A stretch of 64,000 nt of DNA, taken from positions 1 through 64,000 of the forward strand of contig NZ_KB898479.1 of the NCBI RefSeq assembly GCF_000377645.1, read 5' to 3'. This stretch comes from Thiomonas sp. FB-6. GTDB lineage: Bacteria > Pseudomonadota > Gammaproteobacteria > Burkholderiales > Burkholderiaceae_C. Under the pieces are notes generated by a model. It ran no database searches. It saw nothing but the letters and a program-made list of their open reading frames with translations, and had not been told where the DNA came from. Positions within the stretch are counted from its first letter, which is position 1, and each line of letters begins with the position of its first letter. The translations under genes and the position numbers were made by a program. Below are positions 33,584-40,548 of the stretch, piece by piece.

Positions 33584-34885
33584 TCAGGCGGCCTGGTCGC
33601 GGGTCTCGGGCATCATCAGCATGGCGCCGATGGCCACCACGCTGGCCGCCGTGGCGTACCAGGCCGGCGCGATCGGGTTGCCCGTGGCGTGGATCAGCCA
33701 GGTGACGATGAACTGGGTGGTGCCGCCGAAGATCGACACGCCGATCGCATAGGCCACGCCCAGGCCGACGGCGCGGTGCCTTCGCTCGAACACCTCGGGC
33801 ACGGCCACCAGCGTGGCCGCTCCCGTGATGGCGTTGATCGCCGCCAGCACCGAGGTGACCGCCACCAGGGTCCACGCTCCCGGCGACGCGTCCAGCAGCA
33901 TGAAGGCCGGCACCGTGGCCAGGGCGGAGATCACGCGCGGCCACAGCATCGCCGGCTTGCGCCCGAAGCGGTCGCAGAGCAGCCCGCCCAGCACCGAGAA
34001 CACCAGCGTGAACAGGCCCAGCGCCACGGTCGCGGCCATGGCCGCGGTGGGGGGCATCCCGAGCGTGGCGATGGCATAGGTGGTCATGTAGCTGCCGACA
34101 TAGGCCGACACGGTGCCGCCGAGGATCACGCCCACGGCGATCAGCACGTAGCGCACCGGCGCGCGCCGGGCACGCGGCGACGGTTCCGCGGCGCGGGCGT
34201 GCAGGGTCTCGGGCATGGAGCGGCGCAGGTACAGCGCCAGCGGCACCACCAGCAGGCCCAGCAGGAAGGCCGCGCGCCAGCCCCAGGCCAGCATGGCCTC
34301 GTGCCCGAGCAGGCGGCCGAACAGCACGCCCATGAGGCCGGCGACCAGGATGCCGGCCCCCTGGCTGGCGAACTGCCAACTGGCGTACAGGCCGCGCCTG
34401 TCGCGCGGCGCCGCCTCGATCAGGAAGGCGCTGGACGGGCCGATCTCGCCGCCCAGCGCGAAGCCCTGCACCAGGCGCGCCAGCACCACGATGACCGGCG
34501 CGGCCACGCCGATGCTGGCATACGAGGGCGTCAGCGCCACGCCCAGCGTGCCCAGGGTCATCAGCGCCAGGGTCAGGATCAGGCTGGCGCGGCGCCCGAC
34601 GCGGTCGCCCATCAGCCCGAACACCACGCCGCCCACGGGGCGCGCGAAAAAGCCGAAGCCGAACACCGCCAGCGACAGCAGCAGGCTCATGTAGCTGCTG
34701 TGCACCGGGAAGAAGGTCTTGCCGATGTACACCGCGAAAAAGGCGTAGCTGAGAAAGTCGTAGAACTCCAGCGCGTTGCCCGCCACGGCCGCGGCCACCA
34801 CGCGGCGCGGCGCGGCCGCCAGCAGGCCCGCGGCCTGCGCGCCCCGGGCGGCTTCCGGATCGGTTTTCGGGATGGTCGAATGCAT
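33584..34885 (-). CDS. MFS transporter of the metabolite:H+ symporter (MHS) family
   Basis: 433 residues, about 12 hydrophobic segments. MHS hallmarks are AGNALEFYDFLSYAFFAVYI in helix 1, the loop GDRVGRRASL, ARLVQGFALGGEIGPS, and the second half repeat CDRFGRKPAM. Relatives import citrate, shikimate, proline/betaine or alpha-ketoglutarate by proton symport; the substrate here is not decidable. It is on the same strand as the DUF2817 gene 87 bases upstream, so the two may be cotranscribed. Confidence 0.88.
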   Translation of the reverse strand: MHSTIPKTDPEAARGAQAAGLLAAAPRRVVAAAVAGNALEFYDFLSYAFFAVYIGKTFFPVHSSYMSLLLSLAVFGFGFFARPVGGVVFGLMGDRVGRRASLILTLALMTLGTLGVALTPSYASIGVAAPVIVVLARLVQGFALGGEIGPSSAFLIEAAPRDRRGLYASWQFASQGAGILVAGLMGVLFGRLLGHEAMLAWGWRAAFLLGLLVVPLALYLRRSMPETLHARAAEPSPRARRAPVRYVLIAVGVILGGTVSAYVGSYMTTYAIATLGMPPTAAMAATVALGLFTLVFSVLGGLLCDRFGRKPAMLWPRVISALATVPAFMLLDASPGAWTLVAVTSVLAAINAITGAATLVAVPEVFERRHRAVGLGVAYAIGVSIFGGTTQFIVTWLIHATGNPIAPAWYATAASVVAIGAMLMMPETRDQAA

Positions 34886-34972
34886 GGTGTCGTCTCCTCC
34901 GTGGAAGCTTGCCGTGGCGGCGCGGATCGAAGGCCTCCGGCGTGCGCGATCGGGCTGCGAGCGGGCCCGGCC

Positions 34973-36076
34973 TCAGGCGGTCCGCAGGCCCTGCACGGCC
35001 TGCAGCAACGCCACCCGCGTCTGGCCCAGCACCATGCCCCGCCATGCCTGGCTGTCGCAGCAGAAGGCATCGAGCGTGCGCTGCCCGATCTGCTCGCGCA
35101 GCGCCTGGGGCGCCTCGGGGTGGCGCCGCAGCCAGGCCTGGGCGCGCAGGCAGCCCAGCACCTCCTCCTGCTCGACGGTGCCGAACTCCAGGCCCATCAG
35201 CGCCAGGCGGGCTCCCGGGCATTCGTCGCAGGCGGCGGTGACCACCGGGCCGGACACGTCGGCCGAGACCGAGTCTCCCGCGAAGGGCGCGAACAGGTCG
35301 GCGCCCCACCAGGCCCGGGCCATCGCGTGGTCCTGCTCCAGCGGGCGGCCGGCGTAGATCTTCTCGCCATGGCCCCAGGGGCCCAGCCCGGTGTGGATGT
35401 CCACCCAGCCCAGGTGCGTGGCCGCGCCGGCGTGGCGGCGCAGCATCGCGCGCAGGCTGCGATTGCTCCAGGTCGGTCCGGTGCCGCCGTAGAACACGCC
35501 GTCCGGCGAACCGTACTGGCCCGCCGTGACGGCCTTGCGGTAGGCCGGCATGCCGTGGCTCTCGATCCACTGTTGCAGGGCCTGCCGCTCGGCCGGGCCC
35601 GGCGGCCACTGCGCCGGAATCAGCAGCGGCTCCAGCTCCGCGTACACGGGATTGGAGGGCAGCGGACGGCTGAAGTCGATGTGGTTGCGGTTGAGGTCGA
35701 CGTTGTCCTCGTTGGTGCGCTGCAGATGCGAGAAGCCGTAGGGGTTGACCCCGTGCACCAGCAGCAGCGCCACCTCGGCGCGCTGCGCGCGCTCCAGCAG
35801 CTCCGTGTCCTCCAGCAGCGCGAGCTGCGCCGCCGACCCGGCGAAACCCTCCGGCCCGTGGGTGCCGGAGCTCACCACCAGCACCTTGCGCGAGCCGCGG
35901 CCGCCGATCACCGCGGTGTCGATCGCCAGTTCCTCGCCGCGCGCTCCGCGCAGCCCGGGCAGCACGGCCGAGTCCAGCAGGGCGCCGCGCGCCGCGGCCG
36001 CCTCCAGGAAGCGCTCGCGCGCCTGCTCGTAGTGAAGGGAGAAATTGCGCGAAACGGAGGTGTCGGGCGATGGCAT
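34973..36076 (-). CDS. DUF2817 / M14-like zinc carboxypeptidase family protein
   Basis: 367 residues. Likely zinc ligands are the pair in SSGTHGPEGFAGS (H, E) and a later His in GWVDIHTGLGPWG, with EFGTVEQEE as a candidate catalytic Glu. This matches the M14-type fold of DUF2817 and related succinylglutamate-desuccinylase-like proteins, which act on amide-linked small molecules. No signal peptide. Adjacent to an MHS symporter, it may process an imported metabolite, but this is inference. Confidence 0.75.
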   Translation of the reverse strand: MPSPDTSVSRNFSLHYEQARERFLEAAAARGALLDSAVLPGLRGARGEELAIDTAVIGGRGSRKVLVVSSGTHGPEGFAGSAAQLALLEDTELLERAQRAEVALLLVHGVNPYGFSHLQRTNEDNVDLNRNHIDFSRPLPSNPVYAELEPLLIPAQWPPGPAERQALQQWIESHGMPAYRKAVTAGQYGSPDGVFYGGTGPTWSNRSLRAMLRRHAGAATHLGWVDIHTGLGPWGHGEKIYAGRPLEQDHAMARAWWGADLFAPFAGDSVSADVSGPVVTAACDECPGARLALMGLEFGTVEQEEVLGCLRAQAWLRRHPEAPQALREQIGQRTLDAFCCDSQAWRGMVLGQTRVALLQAVQGLRTA

Positions 36077-36199
36077 GCCCCCTAGCTTAAGTCAGGCGCA
36101 CGCGCGGCGCGCGAACCTGGAACCCCTCAAGACCATTCAGCAATAATGGGATCCAGGCAGGCGGACGGCCCGCCGGCCGGACAACGCGAATGGGGAGCG

Positions 36200-36505
36200 A
36201 TGGTGCTGCTGCGATGGTTCGACGCCGCTCAGGCGAGTGCGTTCGGCGAGGAACTCGCCCGGTATTGCGATTCCGAACTGCGCGCCATCGCGGCGGCCAG
36301 CCCCGGCAAGCGCGAGGACAAGCGCCGCAAGCTGCTCGCCAGGGTGTTGCAACGCGCGCGCGATTTCGCGGCCGCCCATCCGCTCAACACCTACAAGAAG
36401 GCCAAGTTGAGCAACCGCCTGAAGTGGACCCTGAAGGACCTGGGGCACGAGGACGATTTCGTCGACCTGCTGGTCAAGGAAATCGTGCTGGCCCTGGCCC
36501 GCTGA
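36200..36505 (+). CDS. Small conserved-looking protein of unknown function
   Basis: 101 residues, soluble, helical, rich in Lys/Arg around KREDKRRKLLARVLQRARDF and KKAKLSNRLKWTLKDLG. I recognise no domain. I start at the ATG at 36200, which follows GGGGAGCG. It ends 16 bases before the TPR-glycosyltransferase gene and shares its direction, so it is probably coexpressed with it. Coding character (strong third-position G/C) supports a real gene. Confidence 0.65.
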   Translation: MVLLRWFDAAQASAFGEELARYCDSELRAIAAASPGKREDKRRKLLARVLQRARDFAAAHPLNTYKKAKLSNRLKWTLKDLGHEDDFVDLLVKEIVLALAR

Positions 36506-36521
36506 AGCCCCGGGAGCCGCC

Positions 36522-38627
36522 ATGCTGCGTTCGATTCGCCGACTGCTGGGCCAGGCGCCGCGACACGAGACCCCCGACGCGCCGAATGCCGCCGCCGAGA
36601 CCGCGCCGGCAGCGGCCGCCGATGGGCGCGACGAGGCCCGGCTCGCCGAGGCCGCGAACCATGCCACGCGCGGCAACCGCTGCGTGGCCGAGGGGCGGCT
36701 GCAGGAAGCTGTGGCCTGCTACGAACAGGCGCTGGCGCTGGACCCGCGCCACGTCGTCGCCTGCTCCAACCTGGGTTTCGCGCTGAAGCAACTGGGGCGC
36801 CTGGACGAAGCGGCGTCCTGGCTGGACAAGGCCGTGGAACTGGACCCGGGGCGCGAGGAGCCCTATCTGTTCCTGGGCCAGATCGCCGAGCTGCGCGGCG
36901 ACGCCGCCACGGCCGTGCGCCGCCTGCGCGAGGCGCTGCGGCGCAAGCCGGACTTCGCCTTCGCCTGGCAGGAGCTGTGCCGGCTGCAGTTCCAGGCCGG
37001 CGACGCGGCACAGGCGCTGCAATCGGCCCGCAACGGCCTGCACGCCGCGCCGGAATCGGCCATGCTGAACTTCTACCTGGGCAACCTGCTGTTCGAGCAG
37101 CGCGACTACCGCGGCGCGGCGGCGGCCTACCGGCGCGCGCTGCAGGCCGCGCCGGATTTCGCGCAGGCCCACGTGAACCTGGGGCGCACGCTGCTCAAGC
37201 TCCACGAGGCGCAGGAAGCTGCCGACGCGTTGAAGCGCGCGACCGAAATCGACTCCGAGCTCGCAGAGGCTCAATTCCATCTAGGACACGCTCTTCAGCT
37301 TCTGGCGCGTTTCGAGGAGGCTGCCGCAGCGTTCGAAATTGCGCTGAAATCTCGTCCCGATGATGCGGAGAGCTGGTATGCGCTGGGCGAGTTGGCCGTG
37401 CATCGGCACTGGTTCGAGCGCGCCAGGGAGTGCTTTGACCGCGCGTATGCCTTGGATGGAGACAGCACGCGCCGCCTCATGGTCACGGGAAATCTGCTCC
37501 AGCGGCAGGGACGCATCAACGACGCCGAGGCCGCTTATCGCGAAGCTCTGGCAATACAGCCGAACTTCTTCGACGCCTACAACAATCTAGGAGCGTTGCT
37601 TGAGTTGGATCGGCCACGCGAAGCCGAAGCCGCATACCGCGAGGCGCTACGTTTGGAGCCCACCAACCCGACAAGCCGCTGGAATTTGAGCGTGTTACTG
37701 CTGCGCCTGGGGCGTCTGCGGGAAGCATGGCCGTTTCACGAAGCCCGCTATGACCCTGCGCTTCCGAGACCACTGACCTACGTTCCCGCGCTGTCATTTC
37801 CGGTGTGGCGCGGCGAATCCCTGGCTGGGCGATCAGTGATCGTAGTGGGCGAGCAGGGATTCGGCGATCAGATCCAGCTTGCGCGCTACGCACAAGTTCT
37901 CAAGGAACGGGGTGCGGCGCTTGTTTCGCTGCAATGCAGGACTGCATTGAAGAACCTTCTGGCCTCGGCACCGGGCGTCGACGCGGTATTCGGCGATGAG
38001 GAGGTCTTCCCGACACACGATTACTGGGTACTGGCGTTCAGCCTGCCGGGATTGCTCGGCACCACGCTGGATACGATTCCTGCGCAACTCCCCTACCTGG
38101 CTGCCGACCCGTTGCGCATCGCGGCCTGGGCGCCCCGGCTTCCGGTTGCCCGCCGCCGCGTCGGCCTGGTCTGGAAAGGCGCCGCCGGCCACGGCAACGA
38201 CCTGAACCGTTCGCTGCCGGGCCTGCAGGTGCTGGCGCCGCTGTGGTCCTGCCCCGACACGGCCTTCGTCAGCCTGCAAAAGGGCCAGGGCGAGGACGAG
38301 GCCGCGCGCGCCGGGGACGCGCAGCCCATCACCGATCTGGCGCCGGGGGTTTCCGATTTCGGCGACACCGCGGCCATCCTCGCGCAACTGGACCTGCTGA
38401 TCTGCGTGGACACCTCCGCCGCGCACGTCGCGGGCGCGCTGGGCCGGCCCTGCTGGGTGCTGCTGCCCGCGGTGGGCTGCGACTGGCGCTGGATGCTGGA
38501 GCGCGAGGACTCGCCCTGGTATCCCGGGGTGATGCGCCTGTTCCGCCAGGCCCCGGGCGAGCCCTGGGACGCGGTGGTCGGGCGCGTCGCCCAGGCCCTG
38601 CGGGCCTGGAGCGCCGCGCAAGCCTGA
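36522..38627 (+). CDS. TPR-repeat protein with C-terminal GT9/GT41-like glycosyltransferase domain
   Basis: 701 residues. About ten tetratricopeptide repeats span residues 45-420 (for example AVACYEQALALDPRHVVACS and AEAAYREALAIQPNFFDAYN). The C-terminal half has VVGEQGFGDQIQLARYAQVL, SLQKGQGEDEA and LICVDTSAAHVAGALGRPCW, the pattern of TPR-linked glycosyltransferases acting on proteins or glycans. Positions about 37210-38100 differ in base and codon use from the rest: lines I counted there have 55-68% G+C, against 78-80% in the flanks. This suggests the middle was exchanged with a divergent allele. The reading frame stays intact. Confidence 0.82.
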   Translation: MLRSIRRLLGQAPRHETPDAPNAAAETAPAAAADGRDEARLAEAANHATRGNRCVAEGRLQEAVACYEQALALDPRHVVACSNLGFALKQLGRLDEAASWLDKAVELDPGREEPYLFLGQIAELRGDAATAVRRLREALRRKPDFAFAWQELCRLQFQAGDAAQALQSARNGLHAAPESAMLNFYLGNLLFEQRDYRGAAAAYRRALQAAPDFAQAHVNLGRTLLKLHEAQEAADALKRATEIDSELAEAQFHLGHALQLLARFEEAAAAFEIALKSRPDDAESWYALGELAVHRHWFERARECFDRAYALDGDSTRRLMVTGNLLQRQGRINDAEAAYREALAIQPNFFDAYNNLGALLELDRPREAEAAYREALRLEPTNPTSRWNLSVLLLRLGRLREAWPFHEARYDPALPRPLTYVPALSFPVWRGESLAGRSVIVVGEQGFGDQIQLARYAQVLKERGAALVSLQCRTALKNLLASAPGVDAVFGDEEVFPTHDYWVLAFSLPGLLGTTLDTIPAQLPYLAADPLRIAAWAPRLPVARRRVGLVWKGAAGHGNDLNRSLPGLQVLAPLWSCPDTAFVSLQKGQGEDEAARAGDAQPITDLAPGVSDFGDTAAILAQLDLLICVDTSAAHVAGALGRPCWVLLPAVGCDWRWMLEREDSPWYPGVMRLFRQAPGEPWDAVVGRVAQALRAWSAAQA

Positions 38628-38633
38628 GGCGCC

Positions 38634-39071
38634 TCAGGCGCCCTGCACCTCCACCTGCACGTCCACGTTGTTGCGCGTGGCGTGCGAATAGGGGCAGACC
38701 TTCTCGTGCGCCTCCATGGCCAGGGCCTGGAGTTCCTGCTGGGGCAGCGAGCGGTCCTCCACGTGCAGTTTCACCGCCAGTCCGAAGCCCCCCTCGGCGC
38801 GCGGGCCGATGGACACCGAACAGGTCACGGTGGCGCCGGAGGCGTTCTTCTTGTGCTGCTTGGCCACGAAGTCCAGCGCGCCGCCGAAGCAGGCGGCGTA
38901 GCCGGCCGCGAACAGGTCTTCCGGAGTGGTCGTGGCCGGACGCCCCGGTCCGCCCATGGCCTTGGGCACGGACAGGTCCACGCTGACCTGACCGTCCTGC
39001 GAACGGGTGTGTCCGTTGCGTCCGCCGGTGGCGGTGGCGCTGGTGGTGTACACGACCTGGATGCTGTCCAT
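38634..39071 (-). CDS. ohr: Organic hydroperoxide resistance protein Ohr
   Basis: 145-residue thiol peroxidase of the Ohr subfamily. The two catalytic cysteines lie in AACFGGALDF (near residue 60) and KVCPYSHATRNN (near residue 125), and an Arg/Glu pair fits Ohr. AGGAGAT stands just before the ATG at 39071. It reduces fatty-acid hydroperoxides with lipoyl partners. No MarR-type ohrR is adjacent. It converges on the TPR gene with 6 bases between the stops. Confidence 0.93.
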   Translation of the reverse strand: MDSIQVVYTTSATATGGRNGHTRSQDGQVSVDLSVPKAMGGPGRPATTTPEDLFAAGYAACFGGALDFVAKQHKKNASGATVTCSVSIGPRAEGGFGLAVKLHVEDRSLPQQELQALAMEAHEKVCPYSHATRNNVDVQVEVQGA

Positions 39072-39186
39072 GGCTGGGATCTCCTGGGGGGTGATGGAAC
39101 ACGGTTTCGCCGGCGCGGCTCCGCGAGCCACGGACGCAACCCCAGCCGCAGTCTAGGGCGGTCCGGCGCAATTTTCAGGAGGCGGG

Positions 39187-39271
39187 CTCTCAAGGAATCG
39201 CAGGGCCGCCCCAAGATTCCTTGACCCCCACGGGGGGCGGGCCGGGCATGGCCCGGCCCTGGGGGCCCCCA
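39187..39271 (+). repeat. Dispersed structured repeat, copy B
   Basis: Very like copy A at 15226-15309. Stem 1 is TCAAGGAATC (39190-39199) with GATTCCTTGA (39215-39224), again with a 15-base loop ending GGCCGCCCCAA. Stem 3 is GGGCC (39239-39243) with GGCCC (39250-39254). Where its arms differ from copy A, both sides of the pair change. It lies between ohr and the dinB control region. Confidence 0.8.
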
Positions 39272-39296
39272 GAAGGCCGCGGTGGATGCTCCGCCA

Positions 39297-39316
39297 TACT
39301 GTGGATATGATCAGTC
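39297..39316 (+). promoter_or_regulatory. LexA (SOS) box of dinB
   Basis: TACTGTGGATATGATCAGTC matches the E. coli-type LexA consensus at 14 of 20 positions, including CTGT on the left and the CAG on the right at the correct spacing. A TATGAT -10-like hexamer (39306-39311) lies inside it, so LexA would block polymerase directly. Confidence 0.75.
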
Positions 39317-39345
39317 CCGCGGTGCCGCAGCCGCAGCCTTCCCGC

Positions 39346-40518
39346 ATGGACTCCGCCCCCGCCCAGACCCCGCCCCGGCGCATCGCCCATCTCGACATGG
39401 ACGCCTTCTTCGCGTCGGTCGAATTGCTGCGCTATCCCGAGTTGCGCGGCCTGCCGGTGGTGGTGGGAGGACGCCACCGCTGGCAGCCGCAACGCCTGGC
39501 CGACGGGTCCTGGCGCTTCGCCCGCCTGCGCGACTACAGCGGGCGCGGCGTGGTCACCACCTCCACCTACGAGGCGCGCGCGCTCGGCGTGTTCTCCGCC
39601 ATGGGCATGATGAAGGCGGCCCGGCTGGCCCCCGACGCGATCCTGCTGCCGGCCCGCTTCGAGGCCTACCGCGAGTATTCCCGGCGCTTCAAGGCCGCGG
39701 TGGCGGCCATCGCGCCGCGCATCGAGGACCGCGGCATCGACGAGATCTACATCGACCTGAGCGGGCATGCGCAAAGCGATACCGAGACGCTGGCCCGCGA
39801 CATCCAGGCCGCCGTTCGCGAGGCCACCGGCCTGAGCTGCTCCATCGGCGTGAGCCCGAACAAGCTGCTGTCCAAGATCGCCTCCGAACTGCGCAAGCCC
39901 GGCGGCGTCACGGTGCTGCACATGCACGAGCTGGCCGAGCGCATCTGGCCCCTGCCGGCGGCGCGGGTCAACGGAATCGGGCCCAAGGCGGCCGAACGCC
40001 TGCGCGGGCTGGGCATCGTCACCGTCGGCGAACTCGCCGCCGCGCCGCCCGAACGGCTGCAGGAGCACTTCGGCCGCGGCTACGCGGCCTGGCTGCACGC
40101 GGTCGCGCACGGCCGCGACGACCGCCCGGTGCAGACCCATTCGGAGCCCAAGTCGGTGAGCCGGGAGACCACCTTCGAGCACGATCTGCATCCGCGGCGC
40201 GACCGTGCCGAGCTGTCGCGCCTGTTCACCGAGCTGTGCTCCCAGCTGGCCGAGGACCTGCGGCGCAAGGGCTGCGCGGCGCGCACCATCGGCATCAAAC
40301 TGCGCTTCGAGGACTTCCGCACGGTCACGCGCGACCTGTCGCTGCCGCGGCCGGTGGCCGACGCGCGCGCCATCCGCGACGCGGCCGGGCAGTGCCTGCG
40401 CCGCGTCGAACTCGACCGCAGGCTGCGCCTGCTGGGCGTGCGCGCGGCCGCGCTGCAGGACGCCGCCGGGCTCGGCAGCGACCCGGCGTCGATGCAGCTG
40501 AGCCTGCTGGACCCGTAG
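39346..40518 (+). CDS. dinB: DNA polymerase IV (Y family)
   Basis: 390-residue translesion polymerase. Catalytic motifs are HLDMDAFFASVE (near residue 16), STYEARALGV and IDEIYIDLSG; the helix-hairpin-helix stretch is VNGIGPKAAERLRGLG. The C-terminal QLSLLDP is a sliding-clamp binding motif. In-frame ATGs exist at 39286 and 39307, but the LexA box covers 39297-39316, so I place the start downstream at 39346 (MDSAPAQTPPRRIAHLDMDA). The insert GGRHRWQPQRLADGSWRFAR near residue 32 is somewhat longer than in E. coli DinB. Confidence 0.93.
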   Translation: MDSAPAQTPPRRIAHLDMDAFFASVELLRYPELRGLPVVVGGRHRWQPQRLADGSWRFARLRDYSGRGVVTTSTYEARALGVFSAMGMMKAARLAPDAILLPARFEAYREYSRRFKAAVAAIAPRIEDRGIDEIYIDLSGHAQSDTETLARDIQAAVREATGLSCSIGVSPNKLLSKIASELRKPGGVTVLHMHELAERIWPLPAARVNGIGPKAAERLRGLGIVTVGELAAAPPERLQEHFGRGYAAWLHAVAHGRDDRPVQTHSEPKSVSRETTFEHDLHPRRDRAELSRLFTELCSQLAEDLRRKGCAARTIGIKLRFEDFRTVTRDLSLPRPVADARAIRDAAGQCLRRVELDRRLRLLGVRAAALQDAAGLGSDPASMQLSLLDP

Positions 40519-40548
40519 GGGCCCCGGGTCGGCCGGGCCCGCCGCGCC

